Positions 16,632 to 26,914 of a stretch of DNA of 34,655 bases are shown here, in pieces (position 1 is the first letter of the stretch; each line of letters starts with the position of its first letter). The position numbers and the translations under genes are program-made. The notes under the pieces were generated by a model that saw only the letters and a list, made by a program, of their open reading frames with translations, made no database searches and had not been told where the DNA came from. The DNA is from Sphingopyxis macrogoltabida. GTDB lineage: Bacteria; Pseudomonadota; Alphaproteobacteria; Sphingomonadales; Sphingomonadaceae. Location of the stretch: the NCBI GenBank assembly GCA_003241685.1, contig QFPJ01000031.1:1-34655 (forward strand). Reading direction: 5' to 3'.

Positions 16632-19438
16632 CCCAACCGCGCCAGTGCGGCGGTCAGGCGATCGGCCTCCGCTTCCTTGACGGCATGGTCGGCGCGCGCC
16701 TTGTCCACGGCTTCGGGTTTCGCGCGCTCGACAAAGGACGGATTGTTCAGGCGGCCTGCAAGGCTGTCGCGCTCCTTCGTCGCCGCGGCGAGTGCCTTAC
16801 CCAGCCGCTCGCGTTCGGCGGCGATGTCGATCACGCCTTCGAGTGGGACGGTGATCGTTTCGCCTTCGACTACCAGTTGCGCCGACGCGCCTTCGGGAGC
16901 ATGGTCGAAACGGACCGCTTCGAGGCGTGCGAGGCGGTCGAGCTGCGCCGCGAGCTTGTCGGCGCGCGCTTTCAGCGACGCCGGGAAATGCGCGGTCAGG
17001 CGCGCGCCCGGCGGCAGGCCGAGTTCGGCCTTGGCGCCGCGCAATTCGCCGACCAGCCTGATCAGCCAATCGATGTCGGCGCTGGCCTCGCCGTCGCGCG
17101 CCGCCTGGGGATCGGGCCATTTGGCGGTGATCAGCGGATAATCGGCGCGTTCGCCCAGGCCGGTCCACAGCTCTTCGGTGATGAAGGGCATGAAGGGGTG
17201 GAGCATGACGAGGATCTGGTCGAGCACCCAGCCCGCGACGGCCTTTGTTTCCTCGTCGATGGCGCCTTTGATCAGTTCCAGATACCAGTCGCAGAAACGG
17301 TCCCAGGCAAAGCTGTAGATCGCGTTGGCGGCGTCGTCGAAGCGATAAGCGGCAAAGGCCCTGTCGATCGCGGCGACGGTGTCGGCGACCTCGCCGATGA
17401 TCCAGCGGTTGACGGGCAGCGTCGCGGGCGGCGCGGCGATGCTGGTCGATGCCGATATGCCGTTCGCTTCGCAGAAGCGCGCCGCGTTCCACAGCTTGGT
17501 CGCGAAATTGCGATAACCGGCCAGCCGTGCGTCATCCATCTTGATGTCGCGGCCCTGGCTTTCCATCGCCGACATGAAGAAGCGCAGCGCGTCGGCGCCA
17601 TATTGGTCGATCAGGCCGAGCGGATCGACGACATTGCCCTTCGACTTCGACATTTTCTGACCGTCGGGCGCGCGGACCAGGCCGTGGAGATAGAGAGTCT
17701 TCCACGGCACATCGTTCAGGAAGTGCATCCCCTGCATCGCCATGCGCGCATCCCAGAAAAAGAGGATGTCGAAGCCGGAGATCAGCACGTCATTGGGATA
17801 GTGTCGCTGAAGCAGGTCGGTGTCGTCGGGCCAGCCGAGCGTCGCGAACGGCCAGAGCGCGGAGGAGAACCAGGTGTCGAGGACGTCAGGGTCACGGTAT
17901 AGATAGATGTCCGCCGTGTTGCCTGTCGTAATCCCGTCGGTGAACTCGATTTTTTTTTCGGAGCCGTAATACTCGCGCGCCTGATCGAGCACTTCGGTCT
18001 CGTCGTTGCCAACGAAAACTTGCTGGCCGCTATAAAAGGTCTGCTCGCGCTCCGGCTTGCGGGCGTCGATTATAACCGCCTTCGGCTGGTCTTTGCCCGG
18101 CCCATACCACGCGGGAATCCGGTGTCCCCACCAGAGCTGGCGCGACACGCACCAGGGCTGGATATTCTCCATCCAGTTGAAGAAGGTCTTTTCCCACGTC
18201 TTGGGGACGATGTCGATGCGGCCGTCGCGGACCGCTTGCATCGGCGGCTGTGCGAGCGTTTCGGCATCGACGTACCATTGGTCGGTCAGCCAGGGTTCGA
18301 TTACCACGCCGCCGCGGTCGCCGAACGGCGTCTGGATCGTGCGCGGTTCGGCGTCATGTTCGCCGCCGTCCTTATCGATGTGCGGGATCAGAAAGCCGCC
18401 GTCCTTCATGCGCGCCACGACCAGTTCGCGTGCGCCGTCGACGCCGTCGCGCCGGAAGCGGTGGAGGCCCAGATAGTCGGTCGGGATCAGCCCGTCGGCC
18501 GTCTGGACGACATTCGCCTCGGCATCGAACATGTTGAGCATCTCGGCGGGCTTGAAACCCGCGCGCTTGCCGACCTCGAAATCGTTGAAATCATGCCCCG
18601 GCGTGATCTTTACCGCGCCCGACCCCAGTTCGGGGTCGGCATGGTCGTCGGCGACGATCCTGAAGCGGCGGCCGGTGATCGGCTGCAATATGTCCTTGCC
18701 GATCACGCTTTTGTAGCGCGCGTCGTCGGGGTGCACCGCGACCGCCATGTCGGCGAGCATCGTTTCGGGGCGCGTCGTCGCGACCTCGATATAATCGCGC
18801 CCGTCATCGAGCGTCACGCCGTCGGCGAGCGGATATTTGAAGTGCCAGAAACCGCCCTGAAGCTCGACCATTTCGACCTCCAGATCGGAAATCGCGGTCT
18901 TCAGCTTGGGGTCCCAGTTCACCAGCCTTTTGTCGCGATAGATCAGCCCCTGCCGGTGCAGGTCGACGAAGACCTTGACCACGGCCCGCGTGAAATGCGG
19001 GTCCATCGTGAACTGTTCGCGCGACCAGTCCATCGAGCAGCCGAGGCGGCGAAGCTGGCGGGTGATCTGGCCACCGCTTTCCGCCTTCCACTGCCAGACC
19101 TTGTCGACAAAATCTTCGCGGCTGTAATTGGTGCGCTTGTCCTGCCGCGCCTCCAACTGGCGCTCGACCACCATCTGCGTCGCGATCCCGGCATGGTCGG
19201 TGCCGACCACCCATAGCGCGTCCTTGCCGCGCAGCCGCTCGTAGCGGACCAGCACATCCTGCAACGTATTGTCGAGCGCATGGCCGATGTGCAGCGCGCC
19301 GGTGACGTTCGGCGGCGGGTTGACGATGGTGAAGGGCTGGGCGTCCGGGCGGGCGGGGCGGAACAGCCCGCGGCTTTCCCAGGCCTCGGCCCATTTCGCC
19401 TCGATTGCGGCGGGATCGAATGTTTTTTCCATCGGCAT
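16628..19438 (-). CDS. valS: Valine--tRNA ligase
   Basis: A 936-aa class I aminoacyl-tRNA synthetase charging tRNA-Val. PPPNVTGALHIGH contains the HIGH motif at residues 50-53, and KMSKSKGN lies near residue 593. The large editing (CP1) domain, anticodon-binding domain and C-terminal coiled-coil arm (ERLGKALAAATKERDSLAGRL) are present. ATG 19438 (MPMEKTF) with AAAGGCG upstream is preferred, and ATG 19432 is possible. A stretch of about 45 residues near 470-515 (around SEKKIEFTDGITTGNTADIYLYRD) looks expanded compared with other ValRS proteins and contains an A9 tract. It is followed by the MATE gene with a 4-nt overlap. Confidence 0.97.
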   Translation of the reverse strand: MPMEKTFDPAAIEAKWAEAWESRGLFRPARPDAQPFTIVNPPPNVTGALHIGHALDNTLQDVLVRYERLRGKDALWVVGTDHAGIATQMVVERQLEARQDKRTNYSREDFVDKVWQWKAESGGQITRQLRRLGCSMDWSREQFTMDPHFTRAVVKVFVDLHRQGLIYRDKRLVNWDPKLKTAISDLEVEMVELQGGFWHFKYPLADGVTLDDGRDYIEVATTRPETMLADMAVAVHPDDARYKSVIGKDILQPITGRRFRIVADDHADPELGSGAVKITPGHDFNDFEVGKRAGFKPAEMLNMFDAEANVVQTADGLIPTDYLGLHRFRRDGVDGARELVVARMKDGGFLIPHIDKDGGEHDAEPRTIQTPFGDRGGVVIEPWLTDQWYVDAETLAQPPMQAVRDGRIDIVPKTWEKTFFNWMENIQPWCVSRQLWWGHRIPAWYGPGKDQPKAVIIDARKPEREQTFYSGQQVFVGNDETEVLDQAREYYGSEKKIEFTDGITTGNTADIYLYRDPDVLDTWFSSALWPFATLGWPDDTDLLQRHYPNDVLISGFDILFFWDARMAMQGMHFLNDVPWKTLYLHGLVRAPDGQKMSKSKGNVVDPLGLIDQYGADALRFFMSAMESQGRDIKMDDARLAGYRNFATKLWNAARFCEANGISASTSIAAPPATLPVNRWIIGEVADTVAAIDRAFAAYRFDDAANAIYSFAWDRFCDWYLELIKGAIDEETKAVAGWVLDQILVMLHPFMPFITEELWTGLGERADYPLITAKWPDPQAARDGEASADIDWLIRLVGELRGAKAELGLPPGARLTAHFPASLKARADKLAAQLDRLARLEAVRFDHAPEGASAQLVVEGETITVPLEGVIDIAAERERLGKALAAATKERDSLAGRLNNPSFVERAKPEAVDKARADHAVKEAEADRLTAALARLG

Positions 19439-19536
19439 AGCCGCGCGCCTTTGCCAGTCGGGGCGCAAGGCGGCAAGGGGGAACCCTTACTTCCCCGTGA
19501 TGCCGGACTTGATCCCGATTGCCTTCGCCGCCGTTT

Positions 19537-19640
19537 CGTCCTTGCGAGGAGCGGAGCGACGAAGCCATCTCCAGCGGTCGACAAGGCGGAACGATGGCTG
19601 GAGATTGCTTCCCCCGGCTTTCGCCGGGCTCGCAATGACG
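19537..19640. repeat. Composite intergenic palindromic repeat (REP/BIME-like)
   Basis: Positions 19537-19575 and 19597-19640 form an imperfect inverted repeat. Each arm has a TTGCGAG-type start and an ATCTCCAGC-type end in mirror orientation, and the right arm carries an extra small hairpin (CCCGGCTTTCGCCGGG). This matches the general form of 'CATTGCGAG...AATCTCCAG' intergenic repeats seen in Sphingomonadales (from memory). It lies between valS and the S9 peptidase gene, both minus strand, and may act as transcript-end protection. No ORF is supported in 19439-19657. Confidence 0.65.
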
Positions 19641-19657
19641 ATATTGAGAAATCTCGC

Positions 19658-21724
<2,067 letters not shown>

Positions 21725-21833
21725 GCAAGCGGTTTAGCGTCCGGACGCGGCTGTTCAACCCCGTTCATACGGTCGCCACCGAGAGCGATATTGCGGTGGG
21801 GCGCAGGCAGAGGCGGGAATAAGGTGCTGCTTT

Positions 21834-21855
21834 CCCCTCCCGTAAGCGGGAGGGG
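21834..21855. repeat. Short GC-rich intergenic hairpin
   Basis: CCCCTCCCG and CGGGAGGGG (9-bp perfect stem) flank a TAAG loop, 23 nt beyond the amidohydrolase stop codon. No T-run follows. It may be a REP-type palindrome or a weak terminator. Confidence 0.6.
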
Positions 21856-21878
21856 AGACCGATGTCCGCAACCGATCG

Positions 21879-23165
21879 TCAGCGCACCAGCGCGCCGCCC
21901 TTCATCACATGATCGATCGTTTCCAGCACGGTGATGTCGGCCAGCGGGTCGGCCTTGACCGCCACGAAATCGGCGAAGCGGCCGGGCACGATGGCGCCGA
22001 CATCGTCGCGGCCCATTTCCTCGGCCGCGCGGCCTGTCGCGGACTGGATCGCCTGCATCGGCGTCATGCCATATTTGACCATGTTGCGGAACTGGCGCGC
22101 GTTGAGCCCGTGGGGATAGACGCCCGCGTCGGTGGCATAGCCGATGTTGACGCCCAGTTCGACCGCGCGGCGAAAGGCGGTGCGCTGGGTATCGGTGGTT
22201 TCGCGATTCTTGCGCAGATACTCCGCGGGCCAGCCTTCCTTCGTGCCCTCTTCATCGATGTAGGTGCCGTTGTAGATGTCCATGGCCAGCCAGGTGCCAC
22301 GCGCCTTCGCCATTTGCAGCGCCTCTTCATCGGCGATGCTGGCATGTTCGATGCTGTCGACCCCGGCGCGGATCGCATTCTTGATCCCGGCGGCGCCATG
22401 GGCGTGCGCCGTGACCTTCTTGCCGCGGGCATGGGCGACCTTCACCACCGCGCGGAGCTGTTCTTCGGTCAGTTCGGGGGCGCCGGGCTCGGTGCCGATC
22501 GCCAGCACCGCGCCGGTCGCGATCGTCTTGATGAAATCGGCGCCATGATCGAGCAGAAAGCTGGCCTTTCCCGCCGCCTCTTCGGGCGTCGCGGCGACGC
22601 CGAGTCGCATGTCGGGTGGCAGCTGGTCGTTCGGCACCACGCCGTTCAGCTCTCCGCCGCCGCCGGGCAGGGTGATATAGGCGCCCGCGACCCACATGCG
22701 CGGGCCCGGCACGTCGCCGCGCTCGATCGCATTGCGCAGCGTCACGTCGGTCAGACCGCGATAGGTGCCGACATCGCGCACGCTGGTAAAGCCCGCCTCC
22801 AGCGTGACGCGGGCGTTGCGGGCGCCGACGAGCGCGGTTTCGGCCGGCGACGCCTTCATCGGCGCGGCCAGATCCGCGCTCTGGCCCAGGTCGGCAAGAT
22901 GCGTGTGCAGGTCGATCAGGCCGGGCAGCACGGTGAAGGCCGACCAGTCGATCCGTCGCGCGCCCGCCGGCGTCGTACCGCACGCCGACACCGCGGCGAT
23001 GCGCTCGTCCTTCACCGTGATGCACTGGCCCATGCGAACCGCGTCCGTCACGCCGTCGATCAGACGGCCCGCCTCGATGTAAAGCGTCTCGGCCGATGCC
23101 GGCGTCGCGGCGAAGAAAATCGCGGCGAGCGCCGCACTCAGATGGCGGTATCGAATGCGTTGCAC
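21879..23165 (-). CDS. Secreted metal-dependent amidohydrolase (imidazolonepropionase/Xaa-Pro dipeptidase-like)
   Basis: A 428-aa amidohydrolase-superfamily enzyme with a full binuclear metal set: His87/His89 (LHTH), probable carboxylated Lys213 (FIKTIATG), His254/His256 (TAHAHG), His274 (SIEHAS) and Asp346 (YATDAGV). The closest relatives I recall are secreted dipeptidases or carboxypeptidases of Caulobacter and marine bacteria. The start is taken as GTG 23165, with GGGGGA about 9 nt upstream; the resulting N-terminus (RIRYRHLSAALAAIFFAATPASA) is a good signal peptide. The start lies inside the last 28 nt of the zinc-metallopeptidase gene, implying coupling. No upstream ATG fits. The substrate is inferred only. 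Confidence 0.88.
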   Translation of the reverse strand: MQRIRYRHLSAALAAIFFAATPASAETLYIEAGRLIDGVTDAVRMGQCITVKDERIAAVSACGTTPAGARRIDWSAFTVLPGLIDLHTHLADLGQSADLAAPMKASPAETALVGARNARVTLEAGFTSVRDVGTYRGLTDVTLRNAIERGDVPGPRMWVAGAYITLPGGGGELNGVVPNDQLPPDMRLGVAATPEEAAGKASFLLDHGADFIKTIATGAVLAIGTEPGAPELTEEQLRAVVKVAHARGKKVTAHAHGAAGIKNAIRAGVDSIEHASIADEEALQMAKARGTWLAMDIYNGTYIDEEGTKEGWPAEYLRKNRETTDTQRTAFRRAVELGVNIGYATDAGVYPHGLNARQFRNMVKYGMTPMQAIQSATGRAAEEMGRDDVGAIVPGRFADFVAVKADPLADITVLETIDHVMKGGALVR

Positions 23166-24043
23166 TGGCGCGGATCCCCCGTCTGCAGGCCGCGGCGCAG
23201 CCAGGTCATGCGTTGCTCGCTCGTTCCATGGGTAAAGCTTTCGGGCACGGGGCGCTGGCCCGCCGACCGCATCAGCGTATCGTCGCCGATCGCGTTGGCG
23301 GCGCGCATTGCCTCTTCCATGTCGCCCGGCTCCATCACCGGCTGGCCCGCGCTGTTGCGCGCGCGCGCCGCCCAGACGCCGGCGTAGCAGTCGGCCTGCA
23401 ATTCCATTCGGACCTGCAGCGCATTGCCTTCGGCCTGCGACCCGCGCGCCTGCGCCTGGCGAACCTGGTCGGAAATGCCGCTGATCGTCTGAATATGGTG
23501 GCCGACCTCGTGCGCGACGACATAGGCCTGCGCTGCGTCGCCCGCTGCGCCGAACTTCGTTTCCAGTTCGCGAAAGAAGCTGGTGTCGAGATAGACGCCC
23601 TGATCGGCCGGGCAATAGAAGGGGCCCATCGCGGCTTGCGCCGCGCCGCAACCCGACCGGTTCTGATCGGTGAAGAAGTTGAGCGTCGGCCGCTGGTAGC
23701 CGTTGATCAGGCTGCCCCAGACCTGATGCGTCGAACCGAAGACGTTGCAGGCAAAGCGTTCGGCGGCGGTGTCGCAGGCGACATTGGCGCCGCCGCGGCT
23801 GTCGGCCATCGGATCGGCGGTGCCGCTGCCGGTGCTGAGCATGTTGGCGCCGGGGCCCAGCAGGAAGAAGGCCGCGACGCCGAGGATCAGGATCGTGCCG
23901 CAGCCCATTTTCCGCCCGAGCAGCATCGGCAGCAGCCCGAACAACAGGCCCCCCATGCCGCCGCCTCCGCCGCCGCCGAAACCGCCGCCGCCGCGCCCAA
24001 GGTCGCGGATATCGTCGCCGGGATCATAATCGTCGAGGCGCAT
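23138..24043 (-). CDS. YpfJ-type neutral zinc metallopeptidase
   Basis: A 301-aa membrane protein of the YpfJ family (PF04228). Residues 17-32 are strongly glycine-rich and cytoplasmic, one transmembrane segment runs about 45-65, and the rest is periplasmic. The zinc site is VAHEVGHH with HEXXH at 178-182; ELQADCYAGVWA with Glu214 and Asp218 follows, as in the family. Cysteines at 90, 99, 132 and 144 may form disulfides. ATG 24043 has GGAAGGA 7 nt upstream. The gene overlaps the downstream amidohydrolase by 28 nt and is divergent from the patatin gene. The physiological substrate is not established for the family. Confidence 0.9.
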   Translation of the reverse strand: MRLDDYDPGDDIRDLGRGGGGFGGGGGGGMGGLLFGLLPMLLGRKMGCGTILILGVAAFFLLGPGANMLSTGSGTADPMADSRGGANVACDTAAERFACNVFGSTHQVWGSLINGYQRPTLNFFTDQNRSGCGAAQAAMGPFYCPADQGVYLDTSFFRELETKFGAAGDAAQAYVVAHEVGHHIQTISGISDQVRQAQARGSQAEGNALQVRMELQADCYAGVWAARARNSAGQPVMEPGDMEEAMRAANAIGDDTLMRSAGQRPVPESFTHGTSEQRMTWLRRGLQTGDPRQCNAFDTAI

Positions 24044-24202
24044 AGGCGGTCCTTCCAGCAGTTCGAGCCTTGTCTGCTTTCCGTGTTACAGCAGCAAACG
24101 GCAATTGGAAGGGGCTTCGGCCGGAAGAGGCTTGACCGGCTCCGGCGGCGCTTCGCCGCCACGGCGCTTGCAATCGGGCATTTTGCGGTGCACCAATTGG
24201 CC

Positions 24203-25360
24203 ATGCCCCGCCGCGCCGCCCGAGCCGCCCTGCCATTGCCCGACCTTGTTGTCCTGGTGCTGCAGGGCGGCGGCGCGCTTGGCGCCTATCAGGCGGGCGT
24301 TTACGAGGCGCTGATCGACCTCGGCATCGAACTCGACTGGGTGGCGGGCATTTCGATCGGCGCGGTCAATGCCGCGATCATCGCCGGAAACGAACGCGAT
24401 TCCGCGGTGAGCAAGATGCGCGAATTCTGGGATGGGCTGTCGTCGGCCCTGCCCGCACTGCCGCTTCCCGACAATGATCTGGCACGCGAATGGAGCCACC
24501 TTGCCGCCGCGGCGCAGGTCGCGACATTCGGCGTACCGGGCTTTTTCACCCCGCGCTGGCCGCCGCCGATGCTGGCGCAGCGGCAGACCCCCGCCGCGGT
24601 CAGCTTTTATGACACTGCGCCGCTGGTCGCGACGCTCGACCGGCTGGTCGACTGGGACCGGGTGAACGGCGGCAAGGTGCGGCTGTCGGTCGGGGCGGTC
24701 GCCGTCGAAACCGGGAATTTCCGCTATTTCGATACCAAGAGCGACACGATCGACGCGCGGCACATCCTGGCGTCGGGGGCGCTGCCGCCTGGGCTGCCGC
24801 CGATCGAGATCGACGGGCACTGGTATTGGGACGGCGGTCTGGTGTCCAATACGCCGCTGGAGCATGTCGTCGAAGCGGCGGACGAGGATATGCTGGTGTT
24901 TCAGGTCGACCTGTTCCCGGCGCGCGGGGAACGTCCGCACGATCTGGAAGAAGCCTGGTCGCGGGAAAAGGACATCCGCTATTCCAGCCGCACCCGGCGC
25001 ATTTCCGACGGGCTGGTGCGGCGGCGCAAGGAGCATCGGCTGATCGACCGGATGCTCGACAAGCTGCCCGAGGAATATACCGATCTGGCAGAGGTGCGGG
25101 CGGTGCGCCGCATGGTCGATTGCAAGGCGCTGAACGTCGTCCAGCTGATCCACGAACCCCCGGCGTGGCAGACCGGCGCACGCGATTTCGAATTTTCGCG
25201 CGCAACGATGGAGGTCAACTGGGCGCTCGGCCGCGCCGCCGTCGAAGCGGCGATGAAGGACGGTCATCTGCTGGCCGACAGCATTGCCGAGGGGCGGTCG
25301 GAAAGTTTTGCCGTGCAATCGAATGCGCTGCGACCAAAGGTCGATCCCGGCGTTTCCTGA
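24203..25360 (+). CDS. Patatin-like phospholipase with DUF3734-type C-terminus
   Basis: A 385-aa patatin-family serine hydrolase. It has the oxyanion loop QGGGALGAYQAG (21-32), nucleophile elbow GISIG with Ser51 and the dyad aspartate in YWDGGLVSN (Asp210). The C-terminal third (RRISDGLVRRRKEHRLIDRML) matches the DUF3734 extension. Members hydrolyse lipid acyl esters; some act on polyhydroxyalkanoates. The 3-hydroxybutyrate dehydrogenase gene follows 29 nt later on the same strand, which suggests a role in polyhydroxybutyrate or hydroxybutyrate-ester breakdown (inference from context). The start is ATG 24203, but without a clear Shine-Dalgarno site; GTG 24188 in frame is possible. No signal peptide, so cytoplasmic. 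Confidence 0.9.
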   Translation: MPRRAARAALPLPDLVVLVLQGGGALGAYQAGVYEALIDLGIELDWVAGISIGAVNAAIIAGNERDSAVSKMREFWDGLSSALPALPLPDNDLAREWSHLAAAAQVATFGVPGFFTPRWPPPMLAQRQTPAAVSFYDTAPLVATLDRLVDWDRVNGGKVRLSVGAVAVETGNFRYFDTKSDTIDARHILASGALPPGLPPIEIDGHWYWDGGLVSNTPLEHVVEAADEDMLVFQVDLFPARGERPHDLEEAWSREKDIRYSSRTRRISDGLVRRRKEHRLIDRMLDKLPEEYTDLAEVRAVRRMVDCKALNVVQLIHEPPAWQTGARDFEFSRATMEVNWALGRAAVEAAMKDGHLLADSIAEGRSESFAVQSNALRPKVDPGVS

Positions 25361-25389
25361 ATCTCCCCCCACCGAAAGGATTCACGACC

Positions 25390-26175
25390 ATGTTTCTGAA
25401 AGGCAAGACCGCCCTCGTCACCGGATCGACGTCGGGCATCGGCCTGGGCATCGCCAAGGCGCTGGCCGGCGAAGGCGCCAACATCGTCATCAACGGTTTC
25501 GGCGATGCCGATGCGATTGAGACCGAACGCAAGGGGCTGGAGGACATCAGCGGCGGCAAGGCGATGTACGACGGCGCCGATTTGACCAAGGTCGAGGCGA
25601 TCGGCGCGATGTTCGAACGGATCGACGGCGATCTGGGCGGCGTCGATATCCTGATCAACAATGCTGGGATGCAGTTTGTGTCGCCGGTCGAGGATTTCCC
25701 GGTCGAGAAATGGGATCTGATCCTGGCGCTCAACCTCTCCAGCGCCTTTCACACCATCCGCCATGCGGTGCCGGGGATGCGGAAGAAGAAGTGGGGCCGG
25801 ATCATCGGAACGGCGTCGGCCCACTCGCTGGTCGCGTCGCCCTTCAAATCGGCCTATGTTGCGGCGAAGCACGGATTGGCCGGCCTGACCAAGACGGTTG
25901 CGCTGGAGGTTGCCGACGCCGGCATCACCGCCAATTGCATCAGCCCCGGCTATGTCTGGACGCCGCTGGTCGAAAACCAGATTCCCGACACGATGAAGGC
26001 GCGCGGGATGACGCGCGAACAGGTGATCAATGACGTGCTGCTGGCGGGCCAGCCGACCAAGCAGTTCGTCACCGTCGATCAGGTTGCGGCGCTGACGCTG
26101 TTCCTGACCCGCGACGAGGCGGCGAACATCACCGGCGCCAATCTGAGCGTCGATGGCGGGTGGACGGCCGCGTGA
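25390..26175 (+). CDS. bdhA: 3-hydroxybutyrate dehydrogenase (SDR family)
   Basis: A 261-aa short-chain dehydrogenase oxidising D-3-hydroxybutyrate to acetoacetate with NAD+. It has the cofactor motif TGSTSGIG (11-18), NNAG (90-93), catalytic Ser143, Tyr156 and Lys160, and the family-typical SAHSLVASPFKSAYVAAKHG and GANLSVDGGWTAA at the end. Length equals bacterial 3-hydroxybutyrate dehydrogenases. AAAGGA precedes ATG 25390. It follows the patatin-like gene closely, which supports joint ketone-body or PHB metabolism. Related SDRs with other substrates cannot be excluded from sequence alone. Confidence 0.92.
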   Translation: MFLKGKTALVTGSTSGIGLGIAKALAGEGANIVINGFGDADAIETERKGLEDISGGKAMYDGADLTKVEAIGAMFERIDGDLGGVDILINNAGMQFVSPVEDFPVEKWDLILALNLSSAFHTIRHAVPGMRKKKWGRIIGTASAHSLVASPFKSAYVAAKHGLAGLTKTVALEVADAGITANCISPGYVWTPLVENQIPDTMKARGMTREQVINDVLLAGQPTKQFVTVDQVAALTLFLTRDEAANITGANLSVDGGWTAA

Positions 26176-26211
26176 CGCGTTGCGGCCTTGAGCATTTTTC
26201 CTCGCGCTCCT

Positions 26212-26228
26212 AAGGTTAATCAAACCTT
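26212..26228. repeat. Small inverted repeat upstream of the DUF4893 lipoprotein gene
   Basis: AAGGTT and AACCTT flank AATCA in the 69-nt gap between bdhA and the lipoprotein gene. It lies just before the ribosome-binding site and could be a weak operator or hairpin. It may also be chance. Confidence 0.25.
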
Positions 26229-26244
26229 CCAGGAGAGACGGAAT

Positions 26245-26898
26245 ATGCGGGGTCGCCGATCATTGATTTCCACTATCGCGTTCGCGTGCGTGCTGGGCGC
26301 GTGCGGGACCGTGCCGGCCATGCCGCCGTCCGCCGCCGACGCGGTTCCAGCCCCGGCCGGCGACGGATCGTGGCGCGTGACTGCGACCGATCAGGATGAG
26401 GCGCGGATTCGCGGCTGGTACACCAGCTGGCAGAACGCGCTCGCCGACGCACGGGCGAAGGGGCATGGCGCGGAGGTCGAGCGGGAGGGCGTCCTGCTGC
26501 AACCGAATGCCGCCTTGCCCAACCCGCATCTGCCGGCGGGCAGCTATCGCTGCCGGACGATCAAGGTTGGCGCGCAGGGGCGCAGCACGCTGGGCTATGT
26601 CGCCTATGGCTGGTTCCGCTGTCAGGTGTCGGCCGAACAGGGCCTGTCGAGTCTGACCAAGTTGACCGGGTCGCAGCGGCCCGTCGGCCTGGTGTTTCCC
26701 GACAATCTGAAGCGGCAGATATTTCTGGGCACACTGGTGCTTGGCGACGAAACGATTCCGGTCAGCTATGGCAACGACCGGCTGCGCGATATGGCGGGGA
26801 TCGTCGAGCGCATCGGCGACAATCACTGGCGACTGGTGTTGCCCGCGCCCGCCTATGAATCGTTGCTCGACGTGATCGAACTGGTTCCGGAAGCTTGA
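26245..26898 (+). CDS. DUF4893 lipoprotein
   Basis: A 217-aa lipoprotein. The signal peptide ends in lipobox LGAC with Cys20 (FACVLGACGT), so it should be lipid-anchored. The mature region (WRVTATDQDEARIRGWYTSWQNALADARAKGHGAEVEREG, then SYRCRTIKVGAQGRS) matches DUF4893, a sphingomonad-rich family of unknown role. AGGAGA lies 9 nt before ATG 26245, favouring it over an upstream in-frame ATG at 26188. It is followed after 16 nt by a secreted M20 amidohydrolase on the same strand, which suggests co-expression. Confidence 0.85.
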   Translation: MRGRRSLISTIAFACVLGACGTVPAMPPSAADAVPAPAGDGSWRVTATDQDEARIRGWYTSWQNALADARAKGHGAEVEREGVLLQPNAALPNPHLPAGSYRCRTIKVGAQGRSTLGYVAYGWFRCQVSAEQGLSSLTKLTGSQRPVGLVFPDNLKRQIFLGTLVLGDETIPVSYGNDRLRDMAGIVERIGDNHWRLVLPAPAYESLLDVIELVPEA

Positions 26899-26914
26899 AC
26901 GACAGGGGAATGAC

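Noticed and set aside
15120..17141. A 673-codon plus-strand frame antisense to the MATE and valS genes
   Set aside because: Its translation is Arg/Asp/His-rich low-complexity and matches no family; it is the shadow expected from GC-rich codon bias opposite two well-supported genes.
23096..24202. A 5' extension of the patatin reading frame giving a 754-residue protein
   Set aside because: The extension lies opposite the metallopeptidase gene and has shadow-like composition; patatin homology begins right after ATG 24203.
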